Source: Streptomyces iranensis
GTDB taxonomy: Bacteria; Actinomycetota; Actinomycetes; Streptomycetales; Streptomycetaceae
Length of the DNA: 64,000 nt
Assembly: GCF_017874715.1 (NCBI RefSeq)
Contig: NZ_JAGGLR010000007.1
Coordinates: 310,001 to 374,000, forward strand
Direction of reading: 5' to 3'
The notes under the pieces were generated by a model that was given only the letters and a program-made list of their open reading frames with translations, had not been told where the DNA came from and did no database searches. The position numbers were made by a program, and so were the translations under genes. Below are positions 1 through 8,200 of this stretch, in pieces (the first letter of the stretch is position 1; each line of letters starts with the position of its first letter).

Positions 1-935
1 TGCCGCCGGGCGTCGTCGAGCGCCAGCGGGATGGAGGCGGCGCTGGTGTTGCCGTGCTCGGCCACCGTCAGATGAGTGCGCGCCCGCGGCAGTCCGAGCT
101 CCGGAAGCACCTTGGCCAGCAGCACGCCATTGGCCTGATGGGGGATGAAGTGGTCCACGCGCGCGGGGTCCGTGCGGTGTGCGGCCAGCAGGCGCCCTAT
201 CGCGCGCGGCAGCTCGGCCAGGACGTATTCACTGACCGCGCGGCCCCGCATCCGGAAGTAGTGGCCCCCGTCGGCGAGGGTCTTCTCCGACGCCGGGGCC
301 CGGCTGCCGCCCGCCGCCACCTCGATCAGCTCGTGGAGCGCGCCGTCACTGGTGAGCAGCGATCCGCTGAGGCCGTAGCCGGGGCGCACGGGCCCGAGCA
401 CCACCGCCCCGGCCCCGTCGCCGAAGAGTACGGCGGTGCGCCGGTCGGTGCGGTCGATGATGCGGGAGTAGACATCGGCGCCGATCACCAGGGCGTACGG
501 GGCGGGTGCGCCGGAGCCGGCGGACAGCAGCCCGGCCGCCGTCACCAGGGCGAAGACGAAGCCGCTGCAGACCGCGTTGAGGTCGAATGCGGCGGCGCCG
601 GTCGCGCCGATCCGGTGCTGCACCAGACAGGCGGTGGCGGGCTGGGGGTGATCGGGGGTCGAGGTGGCCACCACGATCCAGCCGAGCTGATCGGCGCCGA
701 TCCCGGCGTCCGCGAGGGCGGCGCGGGCCGCCTCCACGGCCAGATCGGAGGTGGCCTCGTGGTCGGCGGCGTAACGGCGGCAGTGGATCCCGGTCTTCGC
801 CGAGATCCAGTCCGGGGTCACCCCCGCCCGCTCGGCCACCAGCTCATTGGACACGGTCTCGGCGGGCAGATACGAGCCGGTGCCGAGGATCCCGATGGGC
901 CGCCCGCCGGATGTCCGGACCGGCTGCTCGGTCAT
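1..935 (-). CDS. 3-oxoacyl-ACP synthase III-like ketosynthase (FabH family), C-terminus cut by window edge
   Basis: Thiolase-fold condensing enzyme of the KAS III/FabH type, which joins an acyl-CoA starter to malonyl-ACP in fatty acid or polyketide initiation. The 311 visible residues carry the full catalytic triad: Cys123 in AVCSGF, His266 in IPHQAN and Asn296 in EHGNTS. The start is the ATG at 935, preceded by GGGAG 6 bases upstream. Only the last few residues lie outside the window. Streptomyces has both a housekeeping FabH in the fab operon and stand-alone paralogues in secondary metabolism. No acyl carrier protein or other fab gene is visible here, so a paralogue is more likely, but the rest of the locus is not visible. 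Confidence 0.9.
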   Translation of the reverse strand, partial: MTEQPVRTSGGRPIGILGTGSYLPAETVSNELVAERAGVTPDWISAKTGIHCRRYAADHEATSDLAVEAARAALADAGIGADQLGWIVVATSTPDHPQPATACLVQHRIGATGAAAFDLNAVCSGFVFALVTAAGLLSAGSGAPAPYALVIGADVYSRIIDRTDRRTAVLFGDGAGAVVLGPVRPGYGLSGSLLTSDGALHELIEVAAGGSRAPASEKTLADGGHYFRMRGRAVSEYVLAELPRAIGRLLAAHRTDPARVDHFIPHQANGVLLAKVLPELGLPRARTHLTVAEHGNTSAASIPLALDDARR

Positions 936-1005
936 CCGGCTCTCCCGGCCCGCACGGCCACCGCCGCCGTCGCCGGTGCCATCGCTGTCGTCGCTGTCGT
1001 CGCTG

Positions 1006-1053
1006 TTCGCGGGGTGCGGCGGTGCTCGATTCGCGGGGTGCGGCGGTGCTCGA
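1006..1053. repeat. Perfect 24-bp tandem duplication
   Basis: Two identical 24-bp units lie head to tail at 1006-1029 and 1030-1053, each beginning TTCGCGGGGTGC and ending GGTGCTCGA. They sit about 70 bases upstream of the ketosynthase start, inside its probable leader. Seen directly; function unknown. Replication slippage is the simplest origin. Confidence 0.9.
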
Positions 1054-1126
1054 GAAGAAGCATTGGGTGGTTCCCTCCGGGTCCATGCCGGGCTTCGACG
1101 CTACGGACCGGGCACGGTGCGGATAA

Positions 1127-1154
1127 CCCCTAACCCGTCACCCCCTAGGCCCCC
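1127..1154 (-). other. Guanine-quadruplex-like motif on the minus strand
   Basis: Read on the minus strand the block has four G-runs of 5, 5, 3 and 4 guanines separated by short loops CCTA, TGAC and TTA, satisfying the usual G3+N1-7 rule. It lies in the shared upstream region of the two divergent genes. Structure formation is inferred from the pattern only. Confidence 0.5.
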
Positions 1155-1263
1155 TACCGAATGAACCCGGTCCGCCGTATGACCCGGCGCATGACGGGCA
1201 CCCGTCTGAGGTGGTACCGGATACATGCAGGCCGAAGGCACACCGGCCCAGGGAGCGGTCGCC

Positions 1264-2709
1264 ATGGAGTGGTTCACCTCATCCGACTACTGGCTGAGCC
1301 GGCTGGTCTTCCAACGGGGGCTGGCCGCCGTCTATCTGATCGCCTTTCTGGTGGCCGCCCGGCAGGGGCGGGCGCTGCTCGGCGAGCGGGGGCTGACGCC
1401 GGTGCCGCGCTTCCTGGACCGGGTGCCGTTCCGCCGCTCACCCAGCCTGTTCCATCTGCACTACTCCGACCGGTTCTTCGCCTGCTGCGCCTGGCTGGGG
1501 GCCGCGCTGTCGGCCGCGCTGCTGGTGGGGGCGGCGGACCGGGCGCCGCTGGCGGTCGCGATGGTGGCGTGGCTGGCGCTGTGGCTGCTGTATCTGTCGA
1601 TCGTCAACGTGGGGCAGGTGTGGTACGGCTTCGGCTGGGAGTCCCTGCTGCTGGAGTCGGGGTTCCTCGCCGTCTTCCTGGGCAATGAGCACACCGCGCC
1701 GCCCGTGCTCATCCTGTGGCTGACGCGCTGGCTGCTGTTCCGGGTGGAGTTCGGCGCCGGGCTGATCAAGATCCGTGGAGACCGCTGCTGGCGGGACCTG
1801 ACCTGTCTGTACTACCACCATGAGACCCAGCCGATGCCGGGGCCGCTGAGCTGGTACTTCCATCATCTGCCGAAGCCGCTGCACCGGGTGGAGGTGGCGG
1901 CCAACCATGTGGCGCAGCTGATCGTGCCCGTGGTGCTGTTCACTCCGCAGCCGGTCGCGAGCGTGGCCGCGGGGATCGTCGTGGTCACCCAGCTGTGGCT
2001 GGTGGCCTCGGGGAACTTCTCCTGGCTCAACTGGCTGACGATCCTGCTGGCACTCCCGGCGGTCGACGGCCGCCGGGCCGCCGAGGTGCTGGGGCTGTCC
2101 GGGCCGCCGGACCTCGCCGCTCCCCCGGTCTGGTACGAGGTGGTGGTGCTGGCCGCGACCGCTCTGGTGCTGGTGCTCAGCTACTGGCCGGTCCGCAATC
2201 TGCTGTCGGGCCGTCAGCTGATGAACTTCTCGTTCAATCCGGTGCACCTGGTCAACACCTACGGGGCGTTCGGCAGCGTCAACCGCAGCCGGCAGGAGGT
2301 GGTGATCCAGGGCACCGACGACGCGGTCCTCACCCCGGACACGGTCTGGCAGGACTACGAGTTCCGGGGCAAGCCGGGCGATGTGCGCCGGTTGCCGCGC
2401 CAGTACGCCCCGTACCATCTGCGGCTGGACTGGATGATGTGGTTCGCGGGGCTCTCACCGGGCTACGCCGGGTCCTGGTTCACCCCGCTGATCGGCAAGC
2501 TGCTGGTCAACGACCGGGCGACGGTGAAGCTGCTGCGGGCCAATCCGTTCCCGGAGACGCCGCCCACCCATCTGCGGGCGCGGCTGTATCTCTACCGCTT
2601 CACCACCCGGGCGGAGCGGCGGGCCACCGGGGCCTGGTGGCACCGCACCCCGCTGAGCGAGTTCCTGCCGCCGGTCAGGCTGGAGGATCACGGCCCGTCA
2701 CGGGGGTGA
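1264..2709 (+). CDS. Lipase maturation factor (LMF1-like) family membrane protein
   Basis: Polytopic membrane protein of about 481 residues. The N-terminal half has several hydrophobic segments. The central block with FGAGLIKIRGDRCWRDLTC followed by YYHHETQPMPGPLSWY is the hallmark of the lipase maturation factor family. The C-terminal part is a soluble region of LMF type (WQDYEFRGKPGD, RLDWMMWF). In animals LMF1 assists folding of secreted lipases; the role of bacterial homologues is unknown, and no lipase gene is adjacent. ATG at 1264 is preferred because GGGAG lies 9 bases upstream; an in-frame ATG at 1225 lacks a ribosome binding site. Transcribed divergently from the ketosynthase. Confidence 0.85.
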   Translation: MEWFTSSDYWLSRLVFQRGLAAVYLIAFLVAARQGRALLGERGLTPVPRFLDRVPFRRSPSLFHLHYSDRFFACCAWLGAALSAALLVGAADRAPLAVAMVAWLALWLLYLSIVNVGQVWYGFGWESLLLESGFLAVFLGNEHTAPPVLILWLTRWLLFRVEFGAGLIKIRGDRCWRDLTCLYYHHETQPMPGPLSWYFHHLPKPLHRVEVAANHVAQLIVPVVLFTPQPVASVAAGIVVVTQLWLVASGNFSWLNWLTILLALPAVDGRRAAEVLGLSGPPDLAAPPVWYEVVVLAATALVLVLSYWPVRNLLSGRQLMNFSFNPVHLVNTYGAFGSVNRSRQEVVIQGTDDAVLTPDTVWQDYEFRGKPGDVRRLPRQYAPYHLRLDWMMWFAGLSPGYAGSWFTPLIGKLLVNDRATVKLLRANPFPETPPTHLRARLYLYRFTTRAERRATGAWWHRTPLSEFLPPVRLEDHGPSRG

Positions 2710-2802
2710 CCGGATGCCCCTTTGGTTACGTTATGCCGGAATTAGGGAAATATAGACCGATTTTACGATCCCGGCACATCAGGACCGAGGGGAGAGCAGC
2801 CC

Positions 2803-3270
2803 GTGCTGCCCATCACGACGCTCACTGGCCTCGTCTCCGCACCGTCCCGCGCGATGAACGGTCTGCGGCTGCGGCTCGCGGACATCACCGACGCCCTGCG
2901 GGACACCGACGTCCTGCAGGACACCGGCGACCGGCGCACCGGCCGGACGGTGTGGGCGCGGGCGGGCCGGGCCCGGCGGGCGAGCACCATGGGGCTCGCG
3001 GCGCTGGTCGGCACCCAGCTGGGCCAGACGTATCTGACCGACTGGCACAGCCCTCTGGTGCTGATCACCAGCGTCGCCTCGGCGGCCACGCTGTTCGCCA
3101 TCGTGGAGACGCCGGTGGTCAGCCACTTCTTCGGCTGTACGCCGCTGGGCCCGGTGGCCTGGTCGATCGTCGTTGGCTGCTCGGCCGCCGCCACCGTGGG
3201 GGCGGCCGTCGCGCCGCGGCTGCTCTTCCCCGGCGGGTGCCGCTCGCGGTCTGAGGACGCCACCCGATAA
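2803..3270 (+). CDS. Orphan membrane-terminal fragment of a P-type cation ATPase
   Basis: 155 residues, GTG start behind GAGGGGAGAG. The C-terminal 90 residues (ASTMGLAALVGTQLGQT, then ETPVVSHFFGCTPLGPVAW) match what I know of the last transmembrane segments of the large CtpI-type cation ATPases of Streptomyces. The phosphorylation motif DKTGT, the nucleotide-binding domain and the other helices are all absent, and no frame around it supplies them. The N-terminal 55 residues are basic and low in recognisable features. It is either a relic that kept only the end(s) of a larger gene or a small free-standing membrane protein. The open frame and good ribosome binding site argue that it is expressed. 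Preceded by an unusually AT-rich 90-base promoter-like gap. Confidence 0.6.
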   Translation: MLPITTLTGLVSAPSRAMNGLRLRLADITDALRDTDVLQDTGDRRTGRTVWARAGRARRASTMGLAALVGTQLGQTYLTDWHSPLVLITSVASAATLFAIVETPVVSHFFGCTPLGPVAWSIVVGCSAAATVGAAVAPRLLFPGGCRSRSEDATR

Positions 3271-3367
3271 CGGGACATCCGGCGCGTTTCCCACCCAGAT
3301 CTTTCCGTCCGTTAACCCGCCGCTCACCCGATGTGCGCCGCCTGCTTTCCGACCTCGGTCAGGCTAT

Positions 3368-3405
3368 GGAACTGGAAGCGGATGCCTCGCTTCCGCTCGT
3401 GTTCC
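3368..3405 (+). promoter_or_regulatory. Nested inverted repeat upstream of the 42-residue peptide
   Basis: Inner arms GGAAGCG (3374-3380) and CGCTTCC (3388-3394) enclose a 7-base loop. Outer arms GGAAC (3368-3372) and GTTCC (3401-3405) extend the structure. It ends 16 bases before the start codon of the small peptide gene, so it could be an operator or a 5' UTR hairpin controlling it. Confidence 0.5.
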
Positions 3406-3421
3406 GTCCAGTGAGGTACTC

Positions 3422-3550
3422 ATGGCCGACATTCTCACGACCGTCCTGGTCAAGCTGGCCCGGCTCGCGCTGGAGGCGTTGGCCGCCCAGCTCGCGAAGA
3501 CGCTTCTGACCGCCGCCTTCAGGTCGGCCGGCGCCCCGGCCGCGGCCTAG
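3422..3550 (+). CDS. Small amphipathic membrane-type peptide (42 aa)
   Basis: 42-codon ORF starting at ATG 3422 with GTGAGG five bases upstream. The peptide begins MADILTTVLVKLARLALEAL. It is almost entirely helix-forming, with hydrophobic residues alternating with Lys11, Arg14, Glu18, Lys26 and Arg34, and ends in an Ala/Pro tail. There is no signal peptide, transmembrane hairpin or cysteine. I do not recognise a named family. Shape and charge resemble leaderless bacteriocins, phenol-soluble-modulin-like peptides or type I toxins, but that is analogy only. A nested hairpin precedes it, and its last codons are duplicated in tandem downstream. Confidence 0.6.
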   Translation: MADILTTVLVKLARLALEALAAQLAKTLLTAAFRSAGAPAAA

Positions 3551-3619
3551 ACACGGTCGACCCGCCGACCCAGGCCGCCGCCCCGGCCGCGGCCTGACAC
3601 CGCCGACCCGCCGACCGCT
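3527..3619. repeat. Imperfect tandem duplication of about 46 bp over the peptide gene 3' end
   Basis: Copy 1 (3527-3573) covers the last codons, the TAG and the following bases. Copy 2 (3574-3619) repeats this, including the CGCCCCGGCCGCGGCCT core and GACCCGCCGACC. Immediately after, a 16-base unit (ACCGCTCCCGGACCCC) is itself repeated. Seen directly; probably slippage. Confidence 0.7.
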
Positions 3620-3651
3620 CCCGGACCCCACCGACCGCTCCCGGACCCCGC

Positions 3652-4650
3652 TCAGCGGCCGTACGACGCGGCCCTGTGCACCGGGCCGTGAGCGGTCGGA
3701 CAGTGCTCCCCGTCGACACGTCCCCGCTCTGCGGGCTCGTCCAGATGGTCCACCTGCAGCGTGGTGTGGGTGATCCCGTACTCGCCGCTCAACACCGCCT
3801 CCAGGTCCTCCCGGACGGCGTGGCAGTCGCCGCCCGCCGCCACCAGGACATGTGCGGAGAGCGAGACCTCGCCCGAGGTGATCTGCCAGACATGCAGATC
3901 GTGCACCTCGGCCACCTGCCCATGGGCGACCAGCCGGCCGCCCACCTCATCGGGCTCGACGCCGGTGGGGGCGGCCTCCAGCAGCACCCGGCCGGAGGCC
4001 CGCAGCAGTTCCACGCCCGCCTTGATCATGAGGAACACCACCAGCAGACCGGCGATCGCGTCGGCTCGGGCGAAGCCCGTCGTCACCACCACCAGCCCCG
4101 CGACGGCGGTGGCGATGAAGGCGTAGAGATCGTTGAGCACATGCTGGAAGGCGCCCTCGACATTGAGCGAGGAGCGGTTCGCCTTCGACATGCACCACGC
4201 GGCCGCGAGATTCACCACCACTCCGGCCAGCGCGGTGGCCAGCACCAGACCACCGGTCACCTCGGGCGGATCGATCAGCCGCCCCACACTCTCATAGCCG
4301 AGATAGGCGCCGAGCAGCAGCAGGGAAAGGCCATTGGCCTGGGCGGAAAGGATTTCCGACCGCTTGAGCCCATAGGTGTATCCGCCACGTGCGGGGCGCG
4401 CCGAGAGCCGGATCGCGATGAGCGCGAGAACGATCGAGGCGGCGTCGGTGAGCATATGGGCCGCGTCGGACAGCAGCGCCACGGAGCCGGCGACAATCCC
4501 GACGATGACCTCCACCGCCATGAAGCAGCTGATCAGCGCGAGGGCGAGGGTCAGCCACCGGCGGTCGGCGTTCTCCGCCACCCCGTGGGTGTGGCCGCCG
4601 TGGCCAGGCCCGCCGGGCCCCTCGTCGGGTCCGTGCGCATGAGCTCCCAC
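3652..4650 (-). CDS. Cation diffusion facilitator (CzcD/ZnT-type) metal exporter
   Basis: 332-residue CDF family zinc/cadmium/cobalt:proton antiporter of the cytoplasmic membrane. It shows a His-rich N-terminus (AHAHG, HGGHTHG), six hydrophobic segments, the two metal-site motifs H65xxxD69 in SDAAHMLTD and H170xxxD174 in HVLNDLYA, and a C-terminal cytoplasmic ferredoxin-like domain (VHDLHVWQITSGEVSLSAHV). The start is GTG at 4650 with a strong AGGAGG about 4-6 bases upstream. Cobalt is a CDF substrate in some members and cobalamin genes follow, but nothing in the sequence ties the two. The gene appears monocistronic. Confidence 0.9.
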   Translation of the reverse strand: MGAHAHGPDEGPGGPGHGGHTHGVAENADRRWLTLALALISCFMAVEVIVGIVAGSVALLSDAAHMLTDAASIVLALIAIRLSARPARGGYTYGLKRSEILSAQANGLSLLLLGAYLGYESVGRLIDPPEVTGGLVLATALAGVVVNLAAAWCMSKANRSSLNVEGAFQHVLNDLYAFIATAVAGLVVVTTGFARADAIAGLLVVFLMIKAGVELLRASGRVLLEAAPTGVEPDEVGGRLVAHGQVAEVHDLHVWQITSGEVSLSAHVLVAAGGDCHAVREDLEAVLSGEYGITHTTLQVDHLDEPAERGRVDGEHCPTAHGPVHRAASYGR

Positions 4651-4968
4651 CGGCTCCTCCTCGGATCGTCTTCGGGACAGCGCAATTGAAACAGGCCCGA
4701 GGGGAATTCACCAAAGGCGGCAATGGACACGGTTATCAATAAACTCTCGCTCCGGCGGCGAATGGGCTTTATGAATGCGGCAATGCTTTTCATTTCGCGG
4801 CACGGAAAGGGGAACGGCCCGCTCCCCCGGGCGTGTCACCGTGGTGCCGCCGGGCCGGGCCACCAGGCCGGACCACCAGGCAGTCGCTGACATGTGCGAC
4901 ACCACGCCGATGCGGGTGAGACCGGCGTGCGGAAGGTGACCCGTCGGGGCGCGGCGCGTTGTCCGAAT
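4651..4968. other. Intergenic region upstream of the CDF exporter
   Basis: About 320 bases, with 4690-4800 clearly more AT-rich than the neighbourhood, as expected for promoters. The nonamer GCGGCAATG occurs twice (near 4714 and 4777), about 60 bases apart, and a weak inverted repeat AATG-N5-CATT follows the second copy. No good match to a zinc-uptake-regulator box was found. Confidence 0.4.
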
Positions 4969-5235
4969 ATGACGACGACGATGCGACGCCGTTCTCTCTC
5001 GCAGCCGAGCAGAGCGCTGGACCGGAGCACCGAAGGCGACGGAACGGTTCATCAGACCGTTCACACATCCACATCCGTACCGATCTACGCGGCGCTGGTC
5101 GAGCGCTGGGCCTCCGCGGGACGCGCGGTGCCCGGACGCTACGACCGCGAGTGGACCGAACTGGTCAACTGTCCCCCCTGGCCGGACCGGATCCGGGCGG
5201 CGACCTGCCCGGCGGCACACTCGTCCGCCGACTGA
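4969..5235 (+). CDS. Small hypothetical protein (89 aa)
   Basis: ATG at 4969 starts an 89-codon frame. Its C-terminal half (VPIYAALVERWASAGRAVPG, then YDREWTELVN) looks like a short conserved type of Streptomyces hypothetical protein with the pattern PIY-x2-L-x3-W-x3-GR-VPG-x3-D-x2-W-x2-L. The N-terminal 35 residues look unstructured. No convincing ribosome binding site precedes the ATG, so the start may be wrong or the transcript leaderless. It ends 37 bases before the convergent cobN stop. No function can be assigned. Confidence 0.45.
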   Translation: MTTTMRRRSLSQPSRALDRSTEGDGTVHQTVHTSTSVPIYAALVERWASAGRAVPGRYDREWTELVNCPPWPDRIRAATCPAAHSSAD

Positions 5236-5271
5236 GCCGCCTCCGGACGCGCGGGGAGCCGACAGGCGCGC

Positions 5272-8200
5272 CTACTCGTCGTCCCCGCCCTCCAGGCCGC
5301 CCTCCGTCTCCAGGTACAGCTCCCGCACCCGCTCCAGCACCTCCGGGTCGGGCTCGTCCCACAGCCCGCGGCTCTCGGCCTCCAGCAGCCGCTCGGCCAT
5401 GCCGTGCAGCGCCCAGGGGTTGGCCTCCTCCAGGAAGGCGCGGTTCTCCGGGTCGAGCAGATAGGTCTGGGCGAGCTTGTCGTACATCCAGTCGGCGACC
5501 ACGCCCGTGGTCGCGTCGTAGCCGAAGAGGTAGTCGACCGTCGCGGCGAGCTCGAAGGCGCCCTTGTAGCCGTGGCGGCGCATCGCCTCGATCCAGCGCG
5601 GGTTGACCACCCGGGCCCGGAAGACCCGTGAGGTCTCCTCGTGGAGGGTGCGGGTGCGGACCGTCTCGGGGCGGGTGGAGTCGCCGATGTACGCGGCGGG
5701 CGCGGTGCCCTTCAGCGCGCGCACGGTGGCCACCATGCCGCCGTGGTACTGGAAGTAGTCGTCGGAGTCGGCGATGTCGTGCTCGCGCGTGTCGGTGTTC
5801 TTGGCCGCGACCGCGATCCGGCGGTAGGCGCTCTCCATCTCCGCGCGCGCCGGCCGCCCCTCCAGACCGCGGCCGTAGGCGTAGCCGCCCCAGACCGTGT
5901 AGACCTCGGCGAGGTCGGCGTCGGTGCGCCAGTCGCGGCTGTCGATGAGCTGGAGCAGTCCGGCGCCGTAGGTGCCGGGGCGGGAGCCGAAGATCCGGGT
6001 GGTGGCGCGGCGCTCGTCACCGTGTGCGGCGAGGTCGGCGCGGGTGTGCGCCCGTACGTAGTTGTCGTCGTCGCTCTCGTCGAGGGAGGCGGCGAGCCGT
6101 ACGGCGTCGTCCAGCAGCCCGACGACATGGGGGAAGGCGTCCCGGAAGAACCCACTGATGCGCAGGGTGACATCGACACGCGGGCGGCCCAGCTGGTCGA
6201 GGGGTACGGGTTCGAGTCCCGTTACTCGCCGCGAGGCGTCGTCCCACACCGGGCGGATGCCCAGCAGCGCCAGCGCCTCGGCCACATCGTCGCCGGAGGT
6301 GCGCATCGCGCTCGTCCCCCACAGCGAGAGGCCGACGGACTTCGGCCACTGACCGTCGTTGTCCGCGCGGTAGCGCTCCAGGAGCGAATCGGCGAGGGCC
6401 TGGCCGGTCTCCCAGGCCAGCCTGCTGGGCACGGCCTTGGGGTCGACGGAGTAGAAGTTGCGGCCGGTCGGCAGGACGTTGACCAGTCCGCGCAGCGGCG
6501 AGCCGGACGGCCCGGCCGGGACGAAGCCGCCGTCCAGCGCGTGCACGGCATGGTCGATCTCGTCCGTCGTGGCGGCCAGCCGGGGTACGACCTCGCGGGC
6601 GGCGAAGTCGAGGACCGCGGAGACCGCGGGACGCTGCTCATCGGGCAGGGTGAGGACGGCCTTCTCGACGGCCTCCGGGGCCCATGCGGCGTCCTCCATC
6701 GCCTGGACCAGCGCGCGCGCCCGCTCCTCGGCCTCGTCGGCACCGGTGCGGGTGGCGGCCGACTCGTCCAGGCCGAGCGCCTCGCGCAGACCGGGGAGCG
6801 CGGACGTACCGCCCCAGATCTGGCGGGCGCGGAGGATGGCCAGTACGAGGTTGACGCGCTCGGGGCCGGTCGGCGCGCCGCCCAGGACATGCAGTCCGTC
6901 GCGGATCTGGGCGTCCTTGACCTCGCACAGCCAGCCGTCGACATGCAGCAGGAAGTCGTCGAAGCCGTCGTCGTCCGGCCGCTGCTCCAGCCCCAGGTCG
7001 TGGTCGAGCCGGGCGGCCTGGATGAGGGTCCAGATCTGGGCGCGGATGGCGGGGAGCTTGGCCGGGTCCATCGCGGAGATGGCCGCGTACTCGTCCAGCA
7101 GCTGCTCCAGCCGCGCGATGTCGCCGTAGGAGTCGGCGCGGGCCATCGGCGGCACGAGGTGGTCGACCAGGGTGGCGTGGACTCGGCGCTTGGCCTGGGT
7201 GCCCTCGCCCGGGTCGTTGACAAGGAAGGGGTAGATCAGCGGCAGATCGCCGAGCGCGGCATCGGGGCCGCAGGCGGCGGACAGCCCGGCGTTCTTGCCC
7301 GGCAGCCACTCCAGGTTGCCGTGTTTGCCCAGGTGGACCATAGCGTCGGCGCCGAAGCCGCCGTCCGTCCGCGCGGTGGCCATCCAGCGGTAGGCCGCCA
7401 GATAGTGGTGCGAGGGCGGCAGATCGGGGTCGTGGTAGATGGCGATGGGGTTCTCGCCGAAGCCGCGCGGCGGCTGTATGACGACCAGGAGGTTGCCGCG
7501 GCGCAGCGCGGCCAGGACGATCTCGCCCTCGGGGTCGTGGCTGGTGTCCACGAACATCTCGCCGGGCGGCGGGCCCCAGTGCTCCTCGACCGCGTCCCGG
7601 AGCTCCCGCGGGAGCGTGGCGTACCAGCGGCGGTAGTCGGCGGCCGGGATGCGTACGGGGTTGCGGGCGAGCTGCTCCTCGGTGAGCCACTCCTGGTCAT
7701 GGCCGCCCGCCTCGATGAGGGCGTAGATCAGCTCGTCGCCCTCGCCGGAGACCAGGCCCGGGAGCGCGTCCGGCCCCTCCTCGGGGCCGAGGTCGTAGCC
7801 TTCGGCGCGCAGCCGGCGCAGCAGTGCGACGGCGCTCGCGGGCGTGTCGAGCCCGACGGCGTTGCCGATCCGGGAGTGCTTGGTGGGGTAGGCGGAGAGG
7901 ACGAGCGCGAGGCGCTTGTCGGCGGCGGGGATATGGCGGAGCCGGGCGTGTCGTACCGCGATTCCGGCGACACGCGCGGCGCGCTCGGCGTCGGCGGCAT
8001 AGACCGGCAGACCGTCCTCGTCCACCTCCTTGAACGAGAACGGCACGGTGATGAGCCGCCCGTCGAACTCGGGGACGGCGACCTGCGTCGCGGCGTCCAG
8101 CGGCGACAGCCCCTCGTCGCTCTCCTCCCACGCGGCGCGCGGCGAGGTCAGGCACAGCGCCTGGAGTACGGGCACGTCGAGCGCGGTGAGCGCGCCCGCG

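Larger units (their letters stand above)
936..1263. promoter_or_regulatory. Divergent intergenic region between the FabH-like and LMF-like genes
   Basis: About 330 bases between two divergent genes. It must hold both promoters, but no clear -35/-10 pair was recognised. It contains a perfect 24-bp tandem duplication (1006-1053), a run of TCGCTG-type short repeats just before it, and a C-run block (1127-1154) that is guanine-quadruplex-like on the minus strand. Both are listed separately. Confidence 0.5.

Noticed and set aside
4770..4800. Zur-like box near AATGCTTTTCATT upstream of the CDF exporter
   Set aside because: Spacing and half-sites do not match the TGAAAAT-type dyad known for Streptomyces Zur; too weak to call.
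6190..6240. tRNA-like string GTTCGAGTCCCG near 6208
   Set aside because: It lies inside cobN coding sequence and no cloverleaf arms could be formed around it.
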